In this document: one piece after another, positions 35,451 through 44,097 of the stretch
Numbering within the stretch: position 1 is the stretch's first letter
Layout: every line of letters starts with the position of its first letter
From: Vicingaceae bacterium
GTDB taxonomy: Bacteria > Bacteroidota > Bacteroidia > Flavobacteriales_E > Vicingaceae
Assembly: GCA_018402765.1 (NCBI GenBank)
Contig: JAGYIE010000002.1
Span: 186,001-250,000, forward strand
DNA length: 64,000 nucleotides
Reading direction: 5' to 3'
Notes under the pieces: model-generated
What the model was told of the DNA's origin: nothing
The model's input: only the letters and a program-made list of their open reading frames with translations
Database searches by the model: none
Position numbers and translations under genes: made by a program

Positions 35451-38087
35451 ATGAAGAACCGAAATATAATTGCCATCAGCTCGATGCTTTTTTTAGCGTC
35501 TTGTTCTATTCTTAATAAAGCAGAAAAGATAGAAGAAGTTAGTTTGGATGAGGTGACCGTTAAGCCCGAAAACCCACTTACTTACCAAGCTTCTGAAACA
35601 CGCATAAATGACCTAATTCACACGAAGTTAGATGTGAAGTTTGATTGGACAAGAGCACATCTTTATGGAAGAGCAAATTTAACAATTAAGCCCTATTTTC
35701 TTCCAACAGACTCTTTATGGCTCGATGCAAAAGGTTTTGAAATTAAAGAAATTGCATTAGTATCAAAGAATGGAGCAGAAACTCCTTTACAATACAGCTA
35801 CACCAACAATGCGCAAGTTAGAATAAATCTAGGAAAAACTTACTCGCGCAATGACACCTATCAAATTGCAATGACGTATATCGCCAAACCAAACGATTTG
35901 GAAGTAGGAGGAAGTGCAGCAATCACTTCTGATAAAGGGTTATATTTTATCAATCCGAATGGAGAAGAAAAAAATAAACCAAAGCAAATTTGGACTCAAG
36001 GAGAAACAGAGGCTAGCTCTTGCTGGTTTCCAACCATTGATGCTCCTAATGAGAAAATGACTCAGGAAATTTACATAACTGTAGATACGCAATATGTAAC
36101 CTTGTCTAATGGATTACTACTTTTTCAGACAGAAAATGGTGATGGAACAAGAACTGATTATTGGAAACAAAAACTACCTCACGCTCCATATTTAGCGATG
36201 ATGGCTGTAGGTGAATTTTCAATCGTAGAAGACTCTTGGAGAGATATCGGCGTTAACTATTACGTAGAACCTAAATATGAGGAGTATGCAAAAGAAATAT
36301 TCCCACACACACCTGAAATGATTGAATTCTTTTCGAACCGATTAGGCGTGGATTATCCATGGGAGAAGTATGATCAAGTAGTTGTTAGAGACTACGTTTC
36401 AGGTGCTATGGAAAATACTACGGGTGTTATTTTTGGTGAATTCGCACAAGGAGACATTCGCTATCTAATTGATAATTCTGCAGAAGATGTAGTATCTCAC
36501 GAATTATTCCACCATTGGTTTGGTGATTTAGTTACGTGTGAATCATGGTCAAACCTGCCTTTGAACGAATCTTTTGCTACCTACGGTGAATACTTGTGGA
36601 GAGAGTTTAAGAATGGCAAAATGTGGGCAGACTACCATAATGCTCAAGATCTATCTAGCTATTTGAGAGAATCAAAAAGAAAACAAGTAGACATGATTCG
36701 CTTTTTTTATGAAAATAAAGAAGACATGTTTGATAGCCATAGTTATGCAAAAGGTGGAAGAATTCTGCACATGCTGAGAACTAACTTAGGTGATGAGGTA
36801 TTCTTTGAAGGATTGCGTGTATATCTAGAAGATAACAAATTTCAAGCAGTTGAAATTCACCAGCTGCGGTTAGCAATGGAGAAAGTTAGCGGACAAGATT
36901 TAAACTGGTTTTTCAACCAATGGTTTTTGGCTAGCGGACACCCTGTTTTAGATATTTCATATGCATATGATGAGGATTTGGGATTGCAATTTGTAACTGT
37001 TGAACAAATTCAAAATCTAAAATCTACACCTTTATATAAACTGCCTGTTGCAATTGATATCTATCATGAAAATAGCATTACACGACACGAAATTGAAATC
37101 ACGAAAAAAAGGCAAATTTTTGAATTTAAATCTGCTGCAAAACCATCCCTTGTAAATTTTGATTCAGAAAAATACCTTCTTTGTGAAAAAGTAGATCATA
37201 AAAAAAGTGCAAAGTCATGGATAATGCTGTATGAAAAAGGTCAATTATTTGATGACAAAAAAGAGGCAATTTTGGCATTAAAGGATGAAAAAGACACTTT
37301 ATCAGCTAAAACCATTATAAAAGCTTTAGAAGATCCATTTTGGGGAGTAAGAGAAGTAGCTATATATAATCTAGCAAATACCATTAATACGCTTCCAAAT
37401 CAAGCAAAAGAGCGCCTAGTTGCACTTGCCCAAAATGATCAAAAATCAAGTATAAGAGCCGCTGCTATTGAAGCACTTGCAGCCTATTTTAAAGAAGGCA
37501 ATGACTTTAGGTTCATCTATAACCAAGGGCTAAATGACTCATCATATGTTGTTGTTGCTTCTTCCCTATTTGCACTATATGAAACAAATAGAGATGAAGG
37601 GCTAGCATCAGCTGAACGAATGGAGATGTCAGACAATATAGATATTATTTCTACCATAGCTGAAATCTATTCGGATGAAACAGCACCTAAATATCAAACA
37701 TTTTATGAAAGTGCAATGAGCAGAACTAGCGGCTTCGATAGATATAGTGTTTTAGTAGGTTATGCTGATTTCATAAAAGAGCAAAGCGTTACAAATCAAG
37801 GCAAGTCAATTGAAACGTTTAGAAACTCTGCTTTAATCGAAAATGCTTGGTGGATGAGAATTGTGGCAACAAATGCAATTTTAGAAATGCGAAGGACCAT
37901 AAATTCAGAGATTAATAAAATCAATAAAAAGATTGACAATACGACTGATCAGACTGCTTTAGCTAGTTTAAAACAGGAAAAGTACAACAATCAACTAGTC
38001 GTAGATAAAATAGATGCGGCTATTGCTGAAATTAAAATAAAAGAAACCAACAGTAGAATTCTAGAAGCAATAGAAAAAGCTAAATAA
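35451..38087 (+). CDS. M1 family zinc aminopeptidase, lipoprotein
   Basis: An 878-residue gluzincin peptidase. The zinc site is H350-E351-L-F-H354 with the third ligand E373 in LNESFATYGE, and the aminopeptidase exopeptidase motif GAMEN is at 318-322. The N-terminal beta domain (about 40-240) leads to the catalytic domain (about 245-500), a short beta domain, then a C-terminal alpha-helical region with HEAT-like repeats (about 610-770; DPFWGVREVAIYNLA, SSIRAAAIEALAAYF). A lipobox (FLASC, Cys at about 18) shows that it is a lipoprotein acting in the periplasm or at the outer membrane, unlike cytoplasmic PepN. It presumably trims peptides for nutrition or turnover. It is a single gene convergent with rnhA, whose stop lies 1 base away. 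Confidence 0.95.
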   Translation: MKNRNIIAISSMLFLASCSILNKAEKIEEVSLDEVTVKPENPLTYQASETRINDLIHTKLDVKFDWTRAHLYGRANLTIKPYFLPTDSLWLDAKGFEIKEIALVSKNGAETPLQYSYTNNAQVRINLGKTYSRNDTYQIAMTYIAKPNDLEVGGSAAITSDKGLYFINPNGEEKNKPKQIWTQGETEASSCWFPTIDAPNEKMTQEIYITVDTQYVTLSNGLLLFQTENGDGTRTDYWKQKLPHAPYLAMMAVGEFSIVEDSWRDIGVNYYVEPKYEEYAKEIFPHTPEMIEFFSNRLGVDYPWEKYDQVVVRDYVSGAMENTTGVIFGEFAQGDIRYLIDNSAEDVVSHELFHHWFGDLVTCESWSNLPLNESFATYGEYLWREFKNGKMWADYHNAQDLSSYLRESKRKQVDMIRFFYENKEDMFDSHSYAKGGRILHMLRTNLGDEVFFEGLRVYLEDNKFQAVEIHQLRLAMEKVSGQDLNWFFNQWFLASGHPVLDISYAYDEDLGLQFVTVEQIQNLKSTPLYKLPVAIDIYHENSITRHEIEITKKRQIFEFKSAAKPSLVNFDSEKYLLCEKVDHKKSAKSWIMLYEKGQLFDDKKEAILALKDEKDTLSAKTIIKALEDPFWGVREVAIYNLANTINTLPNQAKERLVALAQNDQKSSIRAAAIEALAAYFKEGNDFRFIYNQGLNDSSYVVVASSLFALYETNRDEGLASAERMEMSDNIDIISTIAEIYSDETAPKYQTFYESAMSRTSGFDRYSVLVGYADFIKEQSVTNQGKSIETFRNSALIENAWWMRIVATNAILEMRRTINSEINKINKKIDNTTDQTALASLKQEKYNNQLVVDKIDAAIAEIKIKETNSRILEAIEKAK

Positions 38088-38088
38088 A

Positions 38089-38556
38089 CTAAACAGTAGC
38101 TTGATTTTCTTCAAACCAACTGTCAATTGATAAATTTTCTTGAGATGCGGCCCCAAATGCTAGGCGGTCGCATCTTTCATTTAAAGGATTTCCAGCATGG
38201 CCTTTCACCCACTGAAACTTCACATGGTGCTTTTTATAAATCAATAAAAAACGTTTCCATAAATCACTGTTCTTCTTATTCTTAAAATTAGTTTTCACCC
38301 AATTAAAAACCCATCCTTTCTCTACAGCATCCGCTACATATTTAGAATCAGTGTAAATTACTACATCAGAAGGACTAAACTTTAACAGTTCTAAGGCTAC
38401 AATAACACTCAACAATTCCATTCTATTATTCGTGGTGTGACGGAACCCTTCTGAAACTTCTTTCGTATGCGATCCGCTAAGCAATACGATTCCATAACCT
38501 CCAGGACCAGGATTACCTTTAGCTGACCCATCTGTGTATATTGTTATTTGTGGCAA
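38089..38556 (-). CDS. rnhA: Ribonuclease HI
   Basis: Cleaves the RNA strand of RNA-DNA hybrids. The 155-residue protein matches E. coli RnhA in length and carries the carboxylate set: D9 in IYTDGSAKGNPGPGGYG, E47 in NNRMELL and D70 in VIYTDSKYV, plus the late Asp in LNERCDRLA and the handle region HHVKFQWVKGHAGNPLNE. The downstream beta-barrel candidate gene is really upstream in transcription (its stop is 7 bases before this ATG), so the two are probably cotranscribed. Confidence 0.97.
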   Translation of the reverse strand: MPQITIYTDGSAKGNPGPGGYGIVLLSGSHTKEVSEGFRHTTNNRMELLSVIVALELLKFSPSDVVIYTDSKYVADAVEKGWVFNWVKTNFKNKKNSDLWKRFLLIYKKHHVKFQWVKGHAGNPLNERCDRLAFGAASQENLSIDSWFEENQATV

Positions 38557-38563
38557 GTATCTA

Positions 38564-39280
38564 TCAATTAAAAAGGAAATAGTGCACGCGCATTCCCGCA
38601 GTAAATAAAGTAGAAGGATTAGGAAGCGGTGTATTCTTTGTGATTACAGCTGCCTCATATCCTGTCACATCAGCTTCAATAGCAAAAGTTAACTCAAGCG
38701 GTTTATTATTTGACATAATAAATCGTGTTCCCAATTCAAATTGAAGTGAGGCAAAAGTAGAATTAAATTTAGAAGGACTTTCTAAAACCGGAGTAGATTT
38801 GTACGATTGATAAAGTAAAGTATGCAGGGCCACTCCAGCTTTTGCTACCAACGAACGTTTTCGGTTTCCATTTGGAGAATAACCAAGAAAAAAACCTGTA
38901 GATAAATAATATAATTCATACACATGATTTATCGTAAATGGCTTAACCTTAGAATCCGTAATTTTTGAAGATATTGTATTTGAAAATGAAAGATTTACCA
39001 TTTCAGCTGACGGTATCACATACATCGACCATCGTTCATTAATTGTGTGATTCACAACCATACCTAATGCAAACCCGGGCTGACTTTTATAGTCAATTAC
39101 CGAACGGTATTCATCTTTACTTAGTTCAGCAGGCAAATAAAAATTATCATTTAGGTTAGATGGACTGCTAATATGCACTTGAAAATAAGTGCCTAAAGAG
39201 GTTTCTTGAGCATGTAAATCGCAAAAAAACAGAATACCAATCAAGGGCAAAAAACGAAAACACCTAAGATAAAATTGCAT
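38564..39280 (-). CDS. Probable outer-membrane beta-barrel protein (PorT-like)
   Basis: A 238-residue protein with a signal peptide (RFLPLIGILFFCDLHA, cleavage near residue 24) and then alternating hydrophobic/polar strands typical of an 8-stranded outer-membrane barrel, for example GFALGMVVNHTINERWSMYV, YYLSTGFFLGYS, and the closing strand LFTAGMRVHYFLFN ending in an aromatic residue. The layout resembles the PorT/outer-membrane beta-barrel family common in Bacteroidota, but I see no specific signature and do not assign a function. It sits 7 bases upstream of rnhA, a pairing without obvious functional sense. Confidence 0.75.
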   Translation of the reverse strand: MQFYLRCFRFLPLIGILFFCDLHAQETSLGTYFQVHISSPSNLNDNFYLPAELSKDEYRSVIDYKSQPGFALGMVVNHTINERWSMYVIPSAEMVNLSFSNTISSKITDSKVKPFTINHVYELYYLSTGFFLGYSPNGNRKRSLVAKAGVALHTLLYQSYKSTPVLESPSKFNSTFASLQFELGTRFIMSNNKPLELTFAIEADVTGYEAAVITKNTPLPNPSTLFTAGMRVHYFLFN

Positions 39281-39333
39281 TCTTTAAATTTACCAATTAT
39301 TCTAATATCACCTTAGAACTAAATAGACTAACG

Positions 39334-40011
39334 ATGAGTAAACGAAAATTTGGAGAGTTAATCCTAAAAGAAACCGACTATTTGTCTGCACTCGAAACAC
39401 AAGAAGCATTATTCAATCATAAAGTAAATTTAAAAAAAGAGGAGAAAGATGGTCCAAACATTCTATTATTATTAGAGCATCCTCATGTTTACACTCTAGG
39501 CAAATCAGGTGATACTGGAAATCTAAAGGTTAAACCTGAGGCTATTGGCGCAACCTATGTAGCCACCAATCGTGGAGGGGACATTACCTATCACGGACCG
39601 GGGCAAATGGTTGGTTACCCAATTTTTGACATCAGTCATTTTGAATTAGGCGTTCGCCAATATGTTGAGTTATTAGAGGAAGTAGTAATCGATTGTTTAA
39701 CTCATTATGGCCTTAAAGGAGAGCGTATTTCTGATGCCAGTGGTGTTTGGATTGATGCACATTCTAGCTTTCCAAGAAAAATTTGTGCCGTAGGAATCAA
39801 AGTAAGTATGGGCATTACAATGCATGGCTTTGCCTTTAACATCAATACAGACCTATCGTATTTTGATCATATTATCCCTTGTGGAATTTCCGATAAGGGA
39901 GTGACTTCACTTGAAAAAGAATTAGGTAGAAAAATACCAATGCTAGAAGTCCAAAACCTATTTATTGATAAAATGAAAACTCATTTTGGAGTAATTGATT
40001 TGTCTTTGTAA
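39334..40011 (+). CDS. lipB: Octanoyltransferase LipB
   Basis: Transfers octanoate from acyl carrier protein to lipoyl domains, the first step of lipoic acid synthesis. The 225 residues include LLLEHPHVYTLGKSG, the substrate-binding RGGDITYHGPGQMVGYP, the catalytic Lys region KICAVGIKVS, and the catalytic Cys in IIPCGISDKGVTSLE. It is convergent with lipA, which performs the second step; the two are separated by 207 bases containing an unusual inverted repeat. Confidence 0.96.
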   Translation: MSKRKFGELILKETDYLSALETQEALFNHKVNLKKEEKDGPNILLLLEHPHVYTLGKSGDTGNLKVKPEAIGATYVATNRGGDITYHGPGQMVGYPIFDISHFELGVRQYVELLEEVVIDCLTHYGLKGERISDASGVWIDAHSSFPRKICAVGIKVSMGITMHGFAFNINTDLSYFDHIIPCGISDKGVTSLEKELGRKIPMLEVQNLFIDKMKTHFGVIDLSL

Positions 40012-40071
40012 TTGATTTATTCAAGAGTAGCGAATGCCATGTGTAAGCTCAAAGCGCATCTCGATACCATC

Positions 40072-40124
40072 TTCAAAGGTCATTGAGTGGGGCAGATAGG
40101 AGCTGTATCGATATGACCTTTGAA
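40072..40124. repeat. 12-base inverted repeat between lipB and lipA
   Basis: TTCAAAGGTCAT (40072-40083) is repeated exactly in inverted form as ATGACCTTTGAA (40113-40124), 29 bases apart. A second inverted pair, TCGATAC (from 40061) and GTATCGA (from 40105), interleaves with it, so in RNA the two stems would exclude each other or form a pseudoknot. No T run follows on either strand, so this is not a normal intrinsic terminator. Confidence 0.75.
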
Positions 40125-40218
40125 CTTAAATAATAAAACTTTAGAGATTTATTTTCTATTGATACAAAAAAGAGAACATTAATAAATTAGGCTATTAAAT
40201 TATTGCTTTATTGTTTCA

Positions 40219-41097
40219 TTATATATGCCGCTCTGCATGATAAGAGGATCTAACCAATGGGCCACTTTCTACATGGGTAAAACCTAATTCCATGCCGATT
40301 ACCTTATATTTAGCAAAAACATCAGGGAGCACAAAGGCTGAAACAGGCAAATGCTTTTTTGTAGGTTGAAGATACTGACCAATCGTTAAGATGTTTACAT
40401 CTACACTTCGTAGATCTTCCATAGTCTTGATTACTTCTGCTTCAGTCTCTCCTAACCCTACCATAATTCCCGATTTGGTTCGATCAATACCTCCCTTCTT
40501 TAATCGATCAAGAACTTCTATACTTCTCCAATATTTTGCCTGAATTCTTACTTCCTTCGTAATTCGCTCAACCGTTTCAATGTTGTGAGATACGATCTCA
40601 GGCTTTACATCAATAATGTATTGCAAGTTTTCCCATTCTCCTTTGAAATCAGGGATAAGTGTTTCTATGGTAGTCGTTGGATTATATTTCCGAATTAAGT
40701 CTACTGTTTTTTTCCAAGCATTGGCACCACCATCCGCTAAGTCGTCTCTATCAACTGATGTTATTACGCAATGCTGCAACTTCATCAATTCCACTGAACG
40801 CGCTATTTTTAAAGGTTCAAAAGGATCCAATTCCTCTCCTTTACCCGTAGCTACATTGCAGAATTGACAAGACCGGGTACATGTATTCCCCAAGATCATA
40901 AAGGTGGCCGTACCTGCACCCCAACATTCTGCTTGGTTAGGACATTTTCCAGACTGACAAATCGTATGTAGATTATTCTCATTAACGATATGCTTGAGTT
41001 TTTTATATTCGTCACCAGATGAAATCTTTGATTTTAGCCATTTTGGTTTACCAATCTTTACTTCTTGATCTGCTTTATTCTTAAATAGATTTGCCAA
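40219..41097 (-). CDS. lipA: Lipoyl synthase LipA
   Basis: A radical SAM enzyme that inserts two sulfurs into protein-bound octanoyl groups. Both iron-sulfur clusters can be seen: the auxiliary cluster motif [12 protein letters not shown] and the SAM cluster motif CTRSCQFC. The C-terminal RSSYHAERH ending includes the family's RSSYHA motif. The ORF track begins at a TTG at 41127. I chose the in-frame TTG at 41097, giving 292 residues, because a -7-like TAACTTTG on the minus strand (41132-41125) overlaps the earlier start and related proteins begin only shortly before KPKWLK; there is no ATG early in the frame. The exact start is uncertain by about 10 codons. Confidence 0.95.
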   Translation of the reverse strand: MANLFKNKADQEVKIGKPKWLKSKISSGDEYKKLKHIVNENNLHTICQSGKCPNQAECWGAGTATFMILGNTCTRSCQFCNVATGKGEELDPFEPLKIARSVELMKLQHCVITSVDRDDLADGGANAWKKTVDLIRKYNPTTTIETLIPDFKGEWENLQYIIDVKPEIVSHNIETVERITKEVRIQAKYWRSIEVLDRLKKGGIDRTKSGIMVGLGETEAEVIKTMEDLRSVDVNILTIGQYLQPTKKHLPVSAFVLPDVFAKYKVIGMELGFTHVESGPLVRSSYHAERHI

Positions 41098-41186
41098 TTT
41101 AATGTTTGCTTTATGAGTAGTGTACAAAGTTAATTATACCATTTCAACTAAAAAATGTTCTCACCATTTTCTAGATAAATTTTAGA

Positions 41187-41218
41187 CCTCTGTGTGCCTT
41201 AGCATGCAGATGTTTTTT
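41187..41218 (+). terminator. Hairpin plus T-run, copy 1 of a duplicated leader element
   Basis: An 11-bp stem with one mismatch and two G-T pairs, loop CTTA, then six T and ATATTT. Nearly the same sequence lies before metF at 44052-44083. No plus-strand gene ends upstream of this copy (lipA is divergent), so it does not terminate a known transcript; it directly precedes a 33-codon ORF. Confidence 0.65.
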
Positions 41219-41235
41219 ATATTTACAAATGTATC

Positions 41236-41337
41236 ATGCAACCTTACAAGAAATCCTACCGTCATAAACGCGAATTGGCTCAGAAAAGATTTGTAAACGC
41301 TGTAACTTTTGCGTTTCTTTACGAGCTTATCAGTTAA
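41236..41337 (+). CDS. Possible 33-residue basic small protein
   Basis: Too short for the ORF track. An ATG at 41236 opens 33 codons ending TAA. The product begins MQPYKKSYRHKRELAQ and ends in a short hydrophobic helix-like stretch (FVNAVTFAFLYELIS). The N-terminal half is strongly basic and the C-terminal half apolar, like some ribosome- or membrane-associated small proteins. It is placed behind a hairpin/T-run that is nearly identical to the leader of metF, with the same TCATG junction at the start codon, and 26 bases before the type IX protein gene. I do not recognise the family; it could be a chance ORF. Confidence 0.4.
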   Translation: MQPYKKSYRHKRELAQKRFVNAVTFAFLYELIS

Positions 41338-41363
41338 ATTTGATAATTAATTGAATAACAATT

Positions 41364-44021
41364 ATGAAAAAATTAATATTACCCATTCTCTTATTTACTC
41401 TACTATTTACAGGTTTAGCTACAGAAAGTACTGTTAAGGCCTCACACGTGGCGGCAGGTGACATTGTTTACCGACAAATAGATACCAATGATGCATTAAC
41501 TTATGAATTTACATTGCGATTTTATCGTGAGTGTGACGGAGTTGGTGCACCTCCAACGATAAATCCTGCTTTTTTTTCACCTTGTTTTGGTCAGGTAAAT
41601 TTTCCTCCATTTGAGCCGTTTTTAAAAGATACTACAATTGGAAATGGCGGTGGAATTGTTAAAGGTGCGAACTGTATCTTGGATGAAGACAAACCGTGTA
41701 CAGAAGAATATTTATTTAGAGATACGATAACTCTGCCTGGAAAATGTGATTTCTGGACAGCTTTTTGGGAAATATATGCACGACCACCTAATGATAACTT
41801 AGCAGGTTCTCCGGCTTTTCACGTTCAAGCTAATTTTAATAATACCAATATTAATTCTTGGGATCCAACATTTGGAAGAAATACTACTCCAACCTATTAC
41901 AATAATTCTCCAATTTTTAATAACGACGAACCAGTTTCTTCTTTTTGTATAGGCCGAGAATATCAATTTGACCTTGGAGCAACCGATCCAGATGGAGATT
42001 CTTTGTCTTATAGAATTGTCCCTGCATTAAGTGGTTTCGGACAACAGGTTAACTATGCCGCAGGATATACAGGTAATGACCCGCTCCCTACAGTTAATCG
42101 TCCTGTAAATTTAAATGAGCGCACTGGTGTCTTGACTTTCAGACCTGCTATAAAGTTTCAAGGGACTCTAACTTACGAAGTAGAAGAATGGAAGGATAGT
42201 TTGTATGTAGATACACTTCCTGATAACTCTACAGTAACAAAAGCTAAAAAAGTGTATAGAGGTTCTTTAATGCGTGATTTACGTATTGCATTTGGTGAAT
42301 TCTGTAACGACTCCGTACCTGTTTTTTCTAACCTTAGTACTACAGGAATCGACCCTTTTCAAGTAGGGTATAAAGGAAATAATCCTAACGTAATTGCAGT
42401 AAATTGTGCTAGTTATTATATCGATATTGAGTTAGATATAGACATTGTATGTAGTTCTATAGAACTCTTTGGTTCTGATTTAAGACTAACAGATTCCACA
42501 ACTACTCCTCCTACTATCTATGCGATTGACTCTGTCTATCCTACAGATGGCTGTAAAGGATTAAAAACAAATAAAATTCGAATTAAATTATTTGAACCTC
42601 TTGGTTTACCTGCAGGATTTGATCCAAATGTTGATAACGATGGCGGTATTGTAAAAATGTACCTAAAACCCGGTGATGATTTCAACACATGGAAAACAAG
42701 TTGTGGTATCGAATTGCCTGACTCTACTGTAATAGACATTTTTGTAATCAACAACTTAGCGATTGATTTAGGTGATGATTTAATTTATTGTAATCCTGAA
42801 AATCCTTTCCCTTTATTAACTGCACCTATTCCTGGAGCCGATAGATATACATGGATGTATAGAACTACGCCAACAGGAGCGCGTGATACTATTGGTGATA
42901 AGTATACTCAAATAGCCGACACTACAGGTTACTGGGGTGTATCTCTAGACTACAGTGGTTGCCAAGCTGAGGATTTTATTTTCGTAAAAGAAAACAAAAC
43001 AATATTTGTGGAGATTCCTGATTTTGACTTTTGTTATACCACTCCTTACCCAACCATTAATATGTCCTATTTGTTAGACTCAGGAGCAGTTGCTAGCACC
43101 TACCAATGGAAGGGACCTAAAGGTGATATTATCGGCATTGCCGACTCAATTACAATCCCTGCTAATGGTCAGTATACATTCCAAGTTGCAATTCCTCCAT
43201 GTACCATTAATGATACATTTAACATCAGAAGAATTAATAAGTATGATGTAGATCTTGGTCCTGATACCTTAATCTGCGAAGGACAACAGTTTGAATTGAC
43301 TTCTGGTTACGAGTATGAAAATGACAGTATTTTTGATATTGAGTGGTACCTAAATGATACACTATTACCCGATACTATTGATAAGTTGATGGTAACTACT
43401 CAAGGTGAATATGTGTTTATGTTAAATAGTCTTTCAGGCTGTGAAGGTACAGACACCATAGTTGTCGAAATTGCTCAATTCCTTGAAGCACCTTCAATTG
43501 CTTGTGGACAGGTAACTGCTGCAGGAAAGCAGTATATATGGGATTCTATTCCAGGGGCAATCGGATATGAGTTTAGCCTAGATGGAATCAATTGGTCTCC
43601 AATTTCTGTTACTCCATCGCCTAATCCATCTCTTGGTAACATTGCGACGCTTATACCAGGTCTTGGAACTCCACAAGTCTACATTAGAGCATTTAATGGA
43701 GTGCCTGTTGGTACTAAAGGTGGATGCAGATACAGTGCAGGAACGTTAACTCCTGATTGCGAAATTATCGTAACTGTGCCAAATGCTTTTACACCTAATG
43801 GAGATGGAATAAATGATAAATTAGACCTTGGATTAATAGACATCTACCCAGGCAACCAATTAACTATCTACAATAGATGGGGTAGAGTGGTTCTTGATGT
43901 GTCTAACTATAAAAATGACTGGGATGGTGGTGATGTAGAAGCCGGAACTTACTTCTACGTTTTAGACCTGAATGATAATGAACAAGCTATTCAAAAAGGT
44001 ACATTAATGATCATTAAATAA
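41364..44021 (+). CDS. Large secreted protein with type IX type B (gliding motility-associated) C-terminal domain
   Basis: An 885-residue surface protein. A signal peptide (about 1-27, ending VKA) is followed by SHVAAGDIVYR, the opening of the N-terminal domain seen in many Bacteroidota gliding-associated proteins, with TDPDGDSLSYRIVP near residue 210 and GSLMRDLRIAFG near 305. The middle (about 460-710) contains repeated Ig/PKD-like units around cysteine and Asp-rich motifs (LGDDLIYC, LGPDTLICEGQ). The C-terminal 80 residues form the type B sorting domain: VPNAFTPNGDGINDKL, LTIYNRWGRVV, and YFYVLDLNDN to the end. It is exported by the SprA translocon; a role in adhesion is likely but not provable here. 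It shares its N-terminal domain type with the protein at 45664-48303. Confidence 0.92.
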   Translation: MKKLILPILLFTLLFTGLATESTVKASHVAAGDIVYRQIDTNDALTYEFTLRFYRECDGVGAPPTINPAFFSPCFGQVNFPPFEPFLKDTTIGNGGGIVKGANCILDEDKPCTEEYLFRDTITLPGKCDFWTAFWEIYARPPNDNLAGSPAFHVQANFNNTNINSWDPTFGRNTTPTYYNNSPIFNNDEPVSSFCIGREYQFDLGATDPDGDSLSYRIVPALSGFGQQVNYAAGYTGNDPLPTVNRPVNLNERTGVLTFRPAIKFQGTLTYEVEEWKDSLYVDTLPDNSTVTKAKKVYRGSLMRDLRIAFGEFCNDSVPVFSNLSTTGIDPFQVGYKGNNPNVIAVNCASYYIDIELDIDIVCSSIELFGSDLRLTDSTTTPPTIYAIDSVYPTDGCKGLKTNKIRIKLFEPLGLPAGFDPNVDNDGGIVKMYLKPGDDFNTWKTSCGIELPDSTVIDIFVINNLAIDLGDDLIYCNPENPFPLLTAPIPGADRYTWMYRTTPTGARDTIGDKYTQIADTTGYWGVSLDYSGCQAEDFIFVKENKTIFVEIPDFDFCYTTPYPTINMSYLLDSGAVASTYQWKGPKGDIIGIADSITIPANGQYTFQVAIPPCTINDTFNIRRINKYDVDLGPDTLICEGQQFELTSGYEYENDSIFDIEWYLNDTLLPDTIDKLMVTTQGEYVFMLNSLSGCEGTDTIVVEIAQFLEAPSIACGQVTAAGKQYIWDSIPGAIGYEFSLDGINWSPISVTPSPNPSLGNIATLIPGLGTPQVYIRAFNGVPVGTKGGCRYSAGTLTPDCEIIVTVPNAFTPNGDGINDKLDLGLIDIYPGNQLTIYNRWGRVVLDVSNYKNDWDGGDVEAGTYFYVLDLNDNEQAIQKGTLMIIK

Positions 44022-44051
44022 TAATACGAATCTACTAACAGATTATATAGA

Positions 44052-44083
44052 CCTCTGTATGCTTTAGTATGCAGAGGTTTTTT
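44052..44083 (+). terminator. Intrinsic terminator after the 41364 gene, copy 2 of the duplicated element
   Basis: An 11-bp stem (CCTCTGTATGC pairing with GTATGCAGAGG through two G-T pairs, loop TTTA) followed by six T, 30 bases after the stop. It is nearly identical to 41187-41218. Confidence 0.85.
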
Positions 44084-44090
44084 ATATTTG
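44083..44090 (+). promoter_or_regulatory. -7 element overlapping the terminator, before metF
   Basis: TATATTTG matches TAnnTTTG and begins within the T run of the preceding terminator. It ends 7 bases before the metF ATG, so the mRNA would be leaderless or nearly so. No -33 TTG was seen; the region upstream is the hairpin itself. Confidence 0.4.
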
Positions 44091-44097
44091 TAAAATC

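Noticed and set aside
40020-40100. Minus-strand reading MTFEDGIEMRFELTHGI between lipB and lipA as a gene fragment
   Set aside because: It is only about 20-30 codons, with no recognisable family and no continuation in other frames; the inverted repeat explains the region at least as well.
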